Shown: in pieces, positions 52,694-64,000 of the stretch
How the letters are laid out: the number at the start of each line of letters is the position of its first letter
How positions within the stretch are numbered: the stretch's first letter is position 1
Source of the DNA: Daphnia pulex
Taxonomy: Eukaryota > Arthropoda > Branchiopoda > Diplostraca > Daphniidae
Assembly: GCF_021134715.1 (NCBI RefSeq)
Contig: NC_060022.1
Coordinates: 5,089,001-5,153,000, forward strand
DNA: 64,000 nt
Direction: 5' to 3'
Made by a program: the position numbers and the translations under genes
Notes under the pieces: model-generated
Database searches by the model: none
What the model was told of the DNA's origin: nothing
The model's input: the letters and a program-made list of their open reading frames with translations, nothing else

Positions 52694-53119
52694 CTTGACC
52701 ATACCCAATTACCCATATTTACATGACATGACCTAGGTTTCTCAAATGGAAATAAGACTCTTGACTATTTTATCCCCTATACCAGTATACCACCACCCCC
52801 CCCCCCCCCCTCATTTTTCCGAGGTCACGATAACAGGAGAAGCGCGCGGCACAATCAGGCAATCAGCCAAAGCGGCAAAAGTCCGACAGTGAACTGTGAA
52901 TACAAAATGGGTTCACTTTCTCTTACAAAATGGTCCATATTTTCTTAACGAGATCAACTTTGAGAGTATCGAAGAACAGTAGCCTACAAAAATGTGATTT
53001 TCCTTAAACGAGCGAACGGACAGAATATTTCTATAAACGTGCAGTCGTGCATTCGTCAGCGTGAAAACGACGTGAAATACGGGATGTGAAAAAAAAATTC
53101 TTTGTACTGAATAGAACAA

Positions 53120-53179
53120 TTTATTGCTCTTGGTAAATGAAAAATTGGAGGATTTAGCAGCATTATGACATCATTTATT
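53120..53179 (-). terminator. Candidate polyadenylation signals of the 53-kb gene
   Basis: AATAAA on the minus strand at 53179-53174 and 53125-53120, 13 and 67 nt after the stop codon. The second spacing is more usual. A very short 3' UTR would end before the palindrome boundary. Confidence 0.4.
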
Positions 53180-53191
53180 TACAAAGGGCCG

Positions 53192-55697
53192 TCAACATGC
53201 ACTTGATTCAATCGGTTGAGGTGAGCTTGCCACAAGTGCATCTGTGACAGCAGTAGGAGGCGACAAAAGCTGAAGAGTTGGTGATGATGGAGGAATCATT
53301 GCTTCAATTTGCGGAGGTTCAGGCGACCCAGGTGGAGGTGGGGGAGGTGGTAAGAGATCAAAAACGGGATCGAAATCGTCTCCAACAATCTTCTCCTTTT
53401 TGGGCTTTTTACATTTCTTTTTCGGAGACGTTTCGATAAGATGAACTGGTTGAACCACGGGCGGTGGTGGTGAGCGTCCATGTTCGTCCTCGTCTTCCGA
53501 AGAAGTTCCGTAACCGGGACGAACACTGTCGGCAAACACGACAGCTTTTTTCTGGTTTCCGCTTTTCTCATCAAGTAAAGATATCCGTGGCATCACCAGT
53601 ATTCCTTTTCCAGCTTCCTTGAGCTCCACTGGAGGTGGTTTAGAGCGCTTCCCTTTTTTGACTACTTTAGTTTTATCATTCTTAGCTTCGAATGTTGGCG
53701 ATTCACTACTGCACAGGAAAAAAATAATAAGAAGAATAATTCAGGGTAGTTTTAGAAATTTGCGAATTAATTCTTACCCAGACAGCAAGATGTTGGAAGT
53801 TTCAAATTGCATCAATTTCTCTTCTAATGCCTCCAGAACAGTTTCGTCTGCCACCTCCAAATTACTGGCCACAGCTTCCAGATTTTTGAGCTCCTTGTCC
53901 CAATCCTTTTTTATTTCTTGATCAGGTGCAAGATCCTGTGACTGGGTGTCAGTTTTATTAATCTCGTTCTCCTCACGGTGAACATCGTTTGTTTTATCAT
54001 CTTCTGTCTTCGGAGGAATGGTTCGCACCAGTGGCTGATACAGAACACTTTGAAGGTGTGGGGGAACGTAAGGAGCGGCAGGAAGAGCTCTGTTGCGACA
54101 ATGTAAAATCCATGGCCCGAGTGGTGCAGCCTTTGGTCCAAAACCTCTTGCTCTAAATATGAATAAGTAAAAGTGAAATAAAAAAAACGTTAGGAAACTT
54201 TAGCTTAAAATTATTTTGTTACCGCTTAACGGGACTTGTTGACATGCCGCATGAATCGAAACTCCACGAGTACTGATCAGTGACGGATTGAGGTGAAAGC
54301 ACTGATGTTGTAGTTGGTATCTCAGATTCTACTTTGATTCCTAACTCCAGTTCCAAACGTTCATCTAAGGAAATTCTTTTTGCGTCTGACATCAATCCGT
54401 CAATTGCATCAATATCTCCAAGTCTGCTGCATTCCTTTCCACCTTCCCAATCGTTTTCCTTGCTATTTTCATCGGGAGTGTTTGGCTCTTTTCTTGGGAT
54501 AGGCGAAGTACCACTTGTACTTTCGCGAGAAGGTCGATAGCGTGAAGATCGCCACTGTTCGTCCCAGTCGGGGCTTGGAGCAGATCGTTTTCTAATTCCG
54601 TTGTCTTTAATTTCACTTGACATTACTCCATCTTCAAAATTCCGATCCACTGCTTTTGGAGATTGGCTTGGCTCGAACTTAATTTCATTCCTTGTTTCGA
54701 TTTTGTCATTCGTATTTTCCAGACTTAAGTTAGGCGAATAGCTTTTTCGAACTTGCACATATTTACTCTCCTTCAACACTTCCTTTTCGTCTCCAATATT
54801 TTGAGAGACAGCAACGGGCAATTCAATTGGTTCCTGCTTTATAACACGTTTTTCATTGATGTTTTCCAGGCTTGACATGAATGCAGAGTATTCTTCTTGA
54901 ATAGCCTTAGTTTCGGATTTCGACGGTTCCAAAATTATTTCCTTTTTCACTTTCGATTGGGAGGAAATGAGACTTGTGAGAAAGTCATCATCTTCAAAGA
55001 ACGGCAGTTCTACTTTATTGATTTTCACTTTTGAAACAACCGTTGTGTTGAGTAGGCTAGGAGGTGGTTTAGGAAGGAACTCGTCATAGTCGGTATTATC
55101 TCGATAACTGGACTCATCTTCTGAATCAGTTTCCCAATGAGTAGAAAAAGACATGTTTTCAGAATCTTCTAAAGACTTGCCCACAAACATCTTCTTGCTT
55201 ACATACCACTTCCTGTATCTTCCAGCAAATTCCCGATTCTGGTATAGAGGAGTGGTACTATTCATTATGGAATTCATAATTCTTTTGGTATCTTCATCAG
55301 CTGCATCAAAAATTTCTTTTCTAGATTGAAACACTCCTTTAGCATAGTGAGGGTTCTCACAATAAGAAATTTGGGGCTCTGTTTTAGTATACTGGATTAT
55401 GTGAGCAGGAAAACTGATTTCTTCACAATCTTCTCCTTCAACAACATAAGTGTACTTAAGAATTCCATGGCGGTTTGGTCGTTTCTGTAGGTTATTGTCC
55501 GTATTTAAATTCTCCTTTGTTTTGTTCAATTGCTGGGCAAATGCAAGCAATCTTCTCTTTGCTTGCTCTGGTCCTAAGACCACCTTTGAAGGAGATGAGC
55601 CTTCATTTGATGCAGAATCACAATTGGGTAGTTGTTGAACATTTTCTTTCCTCTTTTTTGAATTGAGATTCAAGGGAATTACCATATCCATTTCCAT
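53192..55697 (-). CDS. Uncharacterised, largely disordered nuclear-type protein, 788 residues
   Basis: Exons read on the minus strand: 55697-54223, 54152-53778 and 53708-53192. GT/AG borders and phases close to exactly 789 codons. I do not recognise the family. Visible features: a basic N-terminus (NSKKRKEN), a well-ordered stretch RPNRHGILKYTY...KEIFDAADEDTKRIMNS...GRYRKWYVSKK (~residues 70-180), and long Ser/Glu/Lys-rich segments with several IKxE-like sites that could be SUMO sites. A Pro/aromatic segment GPWILHCRNRALPAAPYVPP follows the first splice. Next comes VVFADSVRPGYGTSSEDED, then an acidic and proline-rich tail with a run of seven prolines. A basic KKKCKKPKKEK patch suggests nuclear location. 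A 5' UTR intron just before the ATG (ttcag|agcaATG) is possible. The coding call is strong; function is unknown. Confidence 0.82.
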
Positions 55698-57113
55698 TGC
55701 TCTGAAGTTTAGGCGGTAAACGTAGACCGCCTATAGAAATAGTTTTTTTGTAGCGGTAAGGTACCGGCTGAATATTTTTAGGAAATGGATTCGAATACCT
55801 ATTTTCAATTACAATTCAAAATTTTCGGAGTTAAACATCATGAAATAAATAACAGTACGTTGATTCACCAAAAACGAAAACAAAAAATAACGACAACTTT
55901 TTGTATGCCAAAGAAAATTTGACAGCGAAGACCACGATTTCCTGTAGACATCTATGAAATAAAATAGAAACTTGTAGTGGTGCAGTATTTTAGGGAAAGA
56001 TGGCGTACTGAGACGACATTCGAGTAATATGCGAATATGCTTAGAAAGTGCCATGGCCATGCCACGTTATTTAATATTTACGCACATTAATATGACAACG
56101 AAACTATAACATCAACAATCGCCAATTTAATCGCTTTCAATTAGCAGCATGTGTCGACATTTTCCTCGTCTCCCGCTTATCTGGGCTCTCGCTTAATTCA
56201 GCTTGAGTTATAGATCAGCAGATCCGTCTCTTTTCTTGTTGTCAGCTTGTAAATTGTTTTGTAAGTGAGGAATTTTGTAAAGGAGTTCAGACTACCAGTT
56301 AAATAAATTCTTTTTTAACCGCTCAATCATTTTTGGAACAAACCTTCGCAAACCACCGTAAACTGATTCTACAAACAATAAAGTTTTTTTTTTTTTTTCG
56401 AAAAATAATAACGACGAATGCTTTAAATTACGTTTACTTAATCCTTTTGTTCTCGCGGCACACACAGACACGTAAAGACACAAGTTCAAGTAAATGAATA
56501 AACCGACAGCCGGCGAATAAATCAGGAAATAAATCGCCAGTATGAAAAGCGATTTATTTGTCAAATATCAAGTCATGGGGAATAAATCACGAGCAACTTA
56601 ATAAGATGGGAATACAGGACAGAGATACAGAGAAAGAGATAGATAGATGAGAGGTGTTGGACAGTGTTCATTTTTGACGATTTCGTAAAAATGGGATTCT
56701 ACAACGGAAAAAAGGTAATGTTCAGAGGGAAAGATAAGACGAGAAAAATAAATCTAGGGGAGGATTTTTATTCATTATTAGGCCAGATGATACCAGAAAA
56801 ATTTATATACAAGAAATTCAGAAACAATTCACGACAAGGTATTTTTTAAATGATATAAATACGTCTAAGAAATAATCAGAAAAATGGGGTGGTGTGGCTT
56901 AAATTTTTCTTTCTCCCTTATTTTTCGCATTTCACGGTCGCAAGAATCAGCTGAATGGATGAGATTAACTGGTGTCCACACACACACGCACAAAAAACAG
57001 AGAATCAGATTAAGCAGCAGCACAATGTGTAGCACATTTCCTTCAGATATTCTTGTATCTACTTTCTTAGAAAATTTTTTTGTTGTTTTTGTTTTTTAAA
57101 TTTTATTAATTTT
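55698..57113. other. Short gap between the 53-kb gene and kismet
   Basis: Should hold the promoter/5' UTR of the 53-kb gene and the kismet 3' UTR, both minus strand. A possible kismet polyadenylation signal (AATAAA, minus) is at 56772-56767, ~340 nt after its stop; another lies 7 nt after the stop (57107-57102) and is too close to be likely. The 55809-56060 minus frame has no recognisable motif. Confidence 0.5.
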
Positions 57114-60100
57114 TTATTCATCCAGTTTGAGCTTATTAGGGCTCTTTTTATGCCCTTTACTGTCATCATCAGCCGCGTGACGGCTCCTCCGTTCTCGTTC
57201 TACCGGCTCGCCTCCACCACGAGTCCTGGCCGGCGTCAAGTCTAGTCCATGAGAGCTCCGTTCCGATTTGGAGCTCCTTTCCTTGGAGGGACCTTCACTA
57301 CGATCACTGCGATCGCGCTCAGCTCGCTCGGCTCTTTCGGCTCTTTCAGCACGATCAGTACGGTCGGCACGATCGCGACGTGAAGACGATGAGCCACGGT
57401 GAGTATCAGATGAAGTGCCACCTCCTCCCGAAGCGGAAGCAGTTGTTTTGGTGGAAGTCGAGCCCGGATCGTTAGCCATAGTTGTCGTCAGTCCATTCAT
57501 GAAACCTTGGGCCCCCAAATTGGAAAAAGCTGTGGATAATGGGATGCCTGCTGGCAAAGAAAACGGGTTGAGGCCCCCTAGTCCCAGATGGCCGTACAGC
57601 ATACTCGGATTGGGGAAAAGGAAAGGAAGTGAGGCTGCAGCAGCTGCAGCGGCGTTAGCATTGGCATTGGCGCTAGCACTAGACGACGATGTAGCTGGTT
57701 TCTTGCCTTTATCTTCGCGACGAGATGCCGATGAAGATTTGGTGGTTGTATTCGTGGTTGATGCACTAGGTGCGCTGCTAGTTGGCATGTCGGGCATGAA
57801 TCCAGCCAGGTTGGAAAAGAGATGTTGCATACTGCCCATGTTGCCCATGGCCCCCATGTTACCCAAGGCTCCAAAGCTACCAAGTCCTCCCAAGGATCCT
57901 AGACCGGGAAATCCACCAAACATACTTAAAGCGTTTTTAGGATCCAAACCGGCCAGCGGATTATTCTTCGGATCGAGTGATGCACCAAACAGGGCGGCCG
58001 TCTTGGGGTCTAAGGCACCAAACATCTTTGGATCAAAAGCAGCCAACAAAGGATTCTTCGGGTCGGCTCCTAGATGATGAAGAGATGAAAGGAAATTGGG
58101 ATTGAGGCCGGCAAAGTTGGCTAAATTCAGTCCCGATGTTGAAGCAGAAGCACCCGACGACGTGCTGGCCATGGCTGAAGATGTCGCACCACCACCTCCA
58201 CTGTTTCCGGTTCCCCCTCTTCCACTGGAGCCTGCGGCTGCAGTGGCATTAGTGTTGCTTACACGGCTTGTACCGCGCTTCCGATCACTGGCGCTTGGGG
58301 TAGAATTGGACGTCGAGGTGGAAGCAAGGTTGATCACTGGAGCGTTTGCGGCCAAGGGGACGGATGGAGATCCGGTAACGCGGCGCTGAAGATCACCTGG
58401 TAAGTTGCCTTTTTCTTTTACCAGGTCGGACCATTTAGGATCCACGTCAAACATGGGATTGGCAAGCAACCATTGAGCCAAATTGCGCAAGTGAGGGGCT
58501 TTATTACCCGTAATTTTCTTTCCAGTCAGTCGGTTGATGACGCTGACATTCTCGTCTCCGCTTAAACGGTTCCAGTCAAGCAGAGCTGGGTCGATACGCG
58601 GCTTACGACGTCTTTTCGAGTCCAATAGGTCAGCGTCAGGGCTGGCCGGTCTTTCAGGTGTAATACCTTGTTGGTCGGCTAACCACTTGGACACCTTGAG
58701 CTCGTGAGGTGGTGTGTGGCTATAGGCGTCAAGTTTCTGCAACAAAAAGTCAGGCAATTTGTTGATTCCGGCAGTAGCAGCCAAGTCACTAACCGTGGCA
58801 GCTGCTGCACTATTCGAATTATTCCTTAGTGGTTCAATTGAGATCCTAGGAGCTTCGGTACCACTGGCTCGTCCGGGAGTAGATGGACTGGCAGAAACAC
58901 CAGGAAGACGACTAAGACCAGCCAGCAAAGCTTCGGCTTGCATTTTGCCCATCTTTTCATCCTTGTCTTTGTCCTTACTGCACGGCATGATTGTTATTCC
59001 GGAAGAACGAGGAAAACTCAAACCAAGAGGATCGGCCGAGGTAGATGCTTTTGGTGTGCGTGGCGAAGCGAACAGAGCTCCAATTCCGCCTTGTCCTTTA
59101 GCGGCCGACAAACCTTTAACAATATCATCCAACTTGCGACGCTTCTGGTTCTTTTCACCACCCGGTGGGGGCATCATTTCGTCAGATTTACGTTTTCGGT
59201 CTTCTCGTTCTTCTCTGTCCCCATTCACTTCCGAAGCCCGTGATTTGCTTAATCCTCCTGAAAGATCCATCGGAGCGGATGAGTTTTCAGATCCTTTGAC
59301 AGTCACGGACACTGAGATGGAAGGCGGCAATCCCAAAGCAGCCATCGAATTGGCAATTACTTGAGCCGCTGCTGCGTTGTTTTGCGCCTGGGCGGCTTGC
59401 ATTACTTGGGCCTGTGCCTGAGCGGCCTGTGCCAGCATCAGTTCAAGGGTATGGGCAGAAAGTGCTTGTGCTTGTGCTTGGGCTTGAGCTTGTGCTTGTG
59501 CTTGAGCCTGGGCTTGTGATTGGGCCGATCGCGAGGAAGAAGACGATCCATGCTGATGAGCTGGAGGTGGTAGCGAAGAGCGTTGCTTGGAACGAAGAGA
59601 GACAGAAGTTTCTGATGGAGTGCTTCGGTCATCTTCTCGTTCATCCATCAGGATAGGCTTTCCTGTTAACTGTTGAGTCAAACTTCGCTGCATCGAGTGA
59701 TTTAGGCTGAGAAGAGCACGAAGTTTAGCTCGCTCCTGTTCTACGTCCATATTGACATTTCGTTGGCCACGACCTCTTCCACGACCACGACCTCTGCCGC
59801 GTCCTCCACGTCGCGAAGATGGTAACATGCCAAGACCGAAATCACCAGATCTGTCCATACCAGAGTTCATCATCATAATGTCCGATGCATCAGATAGCGA
59901 CATGGCCGAAACCGACGGTGCTGGGGTTGGTGGGTCACGCACAGCAACTGTGGCGACCACAGGTGGTGGAGGAGGCGTACTAGCCTGCTCTGGCGTCAGA
60001 CTCTCCATTTCTACGACGCCATTGGCGAACGCGCTGAAGTCACGACCGACGGGCCATTCGCTTTTCTCGACGGCATGAACGATGTGCTGCAACCGAGCTT

Positions 60101-63100
60101 CAATGGCGCGATCTTTGGGCCAGTTAATAGGATTTTGGTAAGTTTGTGCCAAGATTTGCAAAACGGCAGGATCTCCATTGGCCAAGAGTTCGGGATCTAG
60201 AAGTAGCCCTTGGCGCGCCATGGCTTCGTCCATCTGTGCCAAACTGGCAAGTGGTGGTGGAACAAACTCTTTTTCTTTTGTCTTTCCTTTGGCTTCTCTT
60301 TCTCTGACGCTTCTTTTCTCGACTTTTACTTCGATAATTTCGGCATCTGGGCTGGACAACACAACTTCTTCTTTCTTTACAGTTTTCAATTTGGTCACTT
60401 CCTCTTTAACATGCACTGGAGTATCTTCAGTAATTTCTTCCACTGTCGTAGACTCTGGTTTGATGACAACAGCTTCTTTTTCATTTTCACTGGTATCATT
60501 CTTCACCTCTTCGTCCTTTTGGGATGATTTTGGTTCACCTTCTGTTGATTCAGCCTTCTTTTCGAGAGTTTTGGATTCATCTTCTGATTCAGATGGATCT
60601 TCAACATCTTTGGACTTCTTTTCCTCCTGTTTGTCATCATCCTTGTTTGAATCAGATGGCTCCTCCTGATTTGATTTTTCAACGTTTTCCACACATTCCT
60701 TCTCTTCCGGCTTGCTGACATCCATTGCCTCAGGAGCAATTCCTTCGACATCGGGAGATTCTTTGGTGGAATTCTCATTTTCGACTTTTTTGCTGGTAGT
60801 TGTTGAATCTGTTTCTTCTCCCGTAATTCGTTTTGATGTTACGTCTAAGGGTTTTTCGTCTTCCTCAACCTCCATGGCTTCTTCGGATTTGTCATCAGCA
60901 ACTGTCGCCTTGTCGGTTATCTTTTCAGATTTCTCATCAACCATTTTTTTTACATCTTCAACGTCTTCATCCATCTTTTCAGCGGAATCCTCTTCGTTCT
61001 TTTTCTTGGACTTCGTTTCACTCGTCTCTGTATTAATTTCCGCTATAGTCGAAGAGTTTTCTTCAGGAGTTTCTTTGTCATCTTTCTTTGTATCGTCGTC
61101 GGATTTATTTTCGTCGTCCTTTTCGGAATTTCCATCAGCAACTTTAGTTTCTTTGACAGAAACTTTCGGGGTTTCACAATCAGCGAGGGAATTTTCCACT
61201 TCAGTGCCTTCGATGTCTTTTTGGGTGTTGGCCACATCATCGCAATTAGTTTTTTTGTCATGTGATTTTGAAAGATCGGTAGCCGTTTCGAGAGAAGTTA
61301 CTTCTGAGTCATCGTCAACTTTTTCAACTTTTTCTTCCTTTTCAGCAGCAGACTCTTTTTCATTTTCTTTATCTAGTGCCTTAATGCTTTCATCTAATTC
61401 TTCAGCATTTTCGTGTTTTATCTTTTCCGGAGATGTCTCATTTTTTATCTTCTTGCGTCGATGATCTTCTTCGGTTTTGGTCTTTTTGGACCTCACTGGT
61501 TCTTCTTCATCCTTGATCTTAACTGGTGACAGTTCCAAAATATCGTCAATTTTGGTCGGATTTTCTATTCGATCGCGTTCTTTCTTTTCGAGAGGATAGA
61601 TCAATGGTTCACCAGCGTAATGACGACGTAGGATTTCGCGGTAACCAAGTTCAGGATCGTGAACATAGTAGAAATCTGTCCTGCCGAGTCCGTGCCGAGA
61701 AGCACCCATCAACAAGTCTCGATCATGCTTTCCGCAGACCCACCAATCAGGCAAATCGAGGGATGGCTGGCATAGTTTCAACCTTTCTTCCAGATCGGCG
61801 TGAGGTAAAACTTCTTCACGAATCTTACAGAGGAGTTCCAAACGTTCCAAACAACGTCTAGCACGTTCTTCACTGATCGGCTCGACTGTGGCTTGAGCAA
61901 CCTCCTCTTCTTCGGACAGTTTCCTGCCACACGCTTTTTTGCACATGGCGCAGAACGCTCTTAAGTATTCGGTTAGAGTTTCGTCATACTTGCGCTCCAG
62001 ACGCGAGATGGCTCTGAATTTAGTCCAGTCGTAGCGACCCAGCTTTTTGTTGTACTCGACTCCAAAATTGGAAATGGTGCGGAAGAAATCGCCCTCTTCA
62101 CGGCGCGTCCAGCGTCTTTGTTGCAATTCAATCTTTTGTTTCTCTCGTTCGCGTACGATGGTTTCAATCTTCTCTCGCCTTTCCAGTCGTTTTGCCTTTT
62201 GAGCCATTTTCATTTCCTCCTTTTTGAAATTTCGCTGATAGGAAGTGATTAACCGACGGAGTCGAGTGTTTAATTCGGATGCTGGTGGGAACTGGAATTT
62301 GTCACCAGGAGCTATACAAATGGAAAGATGAAAAAGTTTTTTACTCATATTTCAACTACTTCGATCAACCACTACAATCTTAACTTACCACCGGAAGTAG
62401 TGGGCGCAACTGCAACAGCCTTTGAAGCATTGTTTGCCGCAGCTCCTTGAGTTTTCGTTGTGGTTGTACTACTGCTGTCATCGTCAATGTCTTCATCATC
62501 ATCGGGCGCTTTATCGAGCTCGTCACCATTAGCTTCAAGTGAGGCCATTTCTGACAACAGCTCTTGTTTGTCAGGTGGTCCACAACGTACCAAAAAGCAA
62601 AGTGTCGGATCAAGTCGCATAACCGCATAACGTTCGTAACCGTGTTTGTATGTTCCAACAAGCAGAGATATATCAGCTTGGGAGTCCCACCAAGGAGTAG
62701 GAGGTTGGTCGCAGAAAGGCGGTGCAATGGGCAATGCGGTAGAAGCGACGCCAGCATTTACCTGATTCAAACCAAACAATTGTTTATCGAAAATGAAACA
62801 ACAACAAACAAAAAGAAAAAATCTTACCTGAGATTCCAGATCACGAATGATCTCTTGCTTGATATAATATAGCATGCGTATCCGCAAAAGAACTTTGTTG
62901 GCGTGTCTGGTTACATGACGCCGGTATCCGGAGTCTAGATTTTGTTCGGGATCGTATTTTTCGTCGCGCGTCCACTCGGCACCCTCAACTAAAGGTGCAT
63001 TAGGAGTGGTAGTGGTGGCAGCGGCCGCTGATCCTTTACTGGCTCTTTTAGATTCTTTCTTGTTCTTGCGACCACCACGTTGGATCGGTGCAGCCAATCC

Positions 63101-63955
63101 ACTATGGTTTCGATCAACGCGAGCCTCTCCATTTTCCGAGGGGGCAATCAGTTCCCAAATAAAGCTTTTCATTTTTTCGTCACCGCGGAAGTTCAATAGA
63201 CAGTAGACCATCTAAGTATGAAAAATAATATGTTAAATATCTGAAATAAAGAGGGCAAACAATGGTGATTACAAACAATATTTCCATCAGTCAACTGAAA
63301 TTCTCAACTCACAGCGCGCCTAAAGCGCCCTCTGTATTAGCATGGCAACTCATCACACGGACAAAAGCTTTTAGATAAATCTCTATTTACAATAAAACAG
63401 AGAGAAAACTCACCATCATCCTAGCGCAATCCTCGACATCAGATTCACGCCAGCCTTTACGGAACTGTCCATGTGCCATGATTTCGCGCCATCTACCCCA
63501 ACTGCTCGTTTAAAAGCAAAGTGAAAAAACATAGATGATTAAAAAACACACCACAAAAGCTGTTCGATGAATTAATAAGAAATTGTTTAAAAATCAGAAA
63601 GTAAAGATCAATCACAAATTTCCTAAAGAAATCTCCGAATTAGCATGAAAGTCATCACGGGAATAAACCAAAAAATATGAATTCAGCAAACAAAAAAGTG
63701 GGAAATAACATACCCAAAAGTCATGAGACCCTTTTCCACTTTGAAGCACTCGGTTTTCGTCCAAGCACCATATTCGACTTCTCCTTCTTCAGGCGCAAAA
63801 TCTTCATCGTAGTTGCCACGTCTTGATCTTCGCAGAGATCGACGACTGCGGTCCTTGCGGCCAGCTACTTTAGAGCGCGTGGAGGGTACTCCAGGTTCCT
63901 CATCGCTATTGCTGGTAGTCTCCAACTCACTGACTCCCTCTAAAACAGCTTCGTC
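57114..63955 (-). CDS. kis: Kismet / CHD7-CHD8-CHD9 chromatin remodeller, C-terminal part
   Basis: Exons read on the minus strand: 63955-63714, 63501-63414, 63211-62828, 62761-62389 and a 5.2-kb last exon 62311-57114. Phases close to 2,095 codons. EYGAWTKTECFKVEKGLMTFGWGRW...VYCLLNFRGDEKMKSFIWELI matches the SANT-like segment after the CHD7 helicase. WTRREEGDFFRTISNFGVEY...TLTEYLRAFCAMC matches the SLIDE-like segment. A BRK-type region is at about 58.45-58.6 kb (INRLTGKKITGNKAPHLRNLAQWLLANPMFDVD). The rest is low complexity: a long acidic K/E/S segment, a GRGRGRGR run, an AQ run, DPK repeats and an R/E/D-rich tail. Known role: Trithorax-group ATP-dependent nucleosome remodelling in transcription elongation and development. 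Chromodomains and ATPase lie beyond 64000. Identification is firm. Confidence 0.93.
59365..59520 (-). repeat. Ala-Gln dipeptide repeat in kismet
   Basis: The coding strand alternates GCN/CAA codons, giving an AQAQAQ run of about ten units near 59470-59515 and a looser A/Q-rich stretch down to ~59365. The repeat is in frame and uninterrupted. Confidence 0.85.
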
Positions 63956-64000
63956 CTGTAAGCACAATCGATGCAGTCGTAAGCACAAAAAGAGCTACTG
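63956..64000 (-). other. kismet intron, right edge of window
   Basis: Acceptor ttacag at 63961-63956 precedes the 63955 exon. The upstream exons, including the helicase, are outside the window. Confidence 0.7.

Larger units (their letters stand above)
46112..52841 (-). repeat. Right arm of giant inverted repeat (palindrome)
   Basis: Reverse-complement copy of 38794-45969, without the 455-bp insertion. The 142-bp spacer 45970-46111 is very AT-rich and not shared. The outer end, ggtcacgataacaggagaa at 52841, lies only ~350 bp from the 3' end of the 53-kb gene. Small arm-specific changes (a C run of about 15 near 52796-52810, and three-base and single-base differences around 46.8-47.2 kb) show the arms are separate sequences, not one read folded back. 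Confidence 0.95.

Noticed and set aside
38794..52841. Fold-back sequencing artefact (missing hairpin adaptor) as the source of the palindrome
   Set aside because: The arms differ by a 455-bp element with a target duplication, many point changes and a unique spacer, so they are not one molecule read twice. Misjoined haplotypes remain possible.
38794..52841. One giant foldback DNA transposon
   Set aside because: No target duplication or terminal motif at the outer ends, and no transposase-like frame in the arms or spacer.
57415..58077. 220-codon plus-strand frame opposite kismet
   Set aside because: Antisense shadow of the GC-rich kismet last exon; the minus-strand frame carries the recognised protein.

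Overview
The window is nuclear DNA of an arthropod, most likely a branchiopod crustacean of the Daphnia type. This is inferred from AT-rich intergenic DNA with many short simple repeats, very small introns (63-80 bp inside the C3G gene), and an ovo gene whose N-terminus and zinc fingers look like insect Shavenbaby/Ovo. No species can be fixed from sequence alone.

Layout. (1) 1-3563, minus: C3G/RAPGEF1 ortholog, a Rap guanine nucleotide exchange factor, seven exons, running off the left edge inside the RasGEF domain. (2) 3564-10323: non-coding DNA with a CTCF-like site. (3) About 10324-19955: a probably complete autonomous Helitron on the minus strand, with one unbroken 1,730-codon Rep-helicase ORF, a repeat- and hairpin-rich 3' region, and a long 5' region holding a ~177-bp tandem repeat, two tRNA-like relics and six copies of a 10-mer. 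(4) 19956-28468: upstream region of ovo. (5) 28469-35274, plus: ovo/shavenbaby, five coding exons, 989 residues; exon lengths and phases close exactly. (6) 35275-38793: 3' UTR, then repeats including one MITE-like element.

(7) 38794-52841: a giant inverted repeat. Two ~6.7-kb arms, almost identical, face each other across a ~140-bp spacer. Through most of the arms mirrored positions sum to exactly 92085. The left arm alone carries a 455-bp inverted-terminal-repeat element with a 7-bp target duplication; the right arm has the empty site. The arms hold no convincing protein gene. They have many short exon-like stretches, internal duplications and at least one well-formed box C/D snoRNA-like sequence, so a duplicated non-coding snoRNA host gene is a possibility. 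This is the most unusual object in the window.

(8) 53192-55697, minus: a three-exon gene for a 788-residue, largely disordered protein I do not recognise. (9) 57114-63955, minus: the C-terminal 2,094 residues of a kismet/CHD7-8-9 chromatin remodeller (SANT/SLIDE-like and BRK regions). Its ATPase lies beyond the right edge.

The host genes do not form an operon-like group. C3G (Rap signalling), ovo (epidermal and germline transcription factor) and kismet (Trithorax-group remodeller) are ordinary single-copy developmental genes. The accessory content lies in the two gaps on either side of ovo: the Helitron between divergent C3G and ovo, and the palindrome between convergent ovo and the 53-kb gene.
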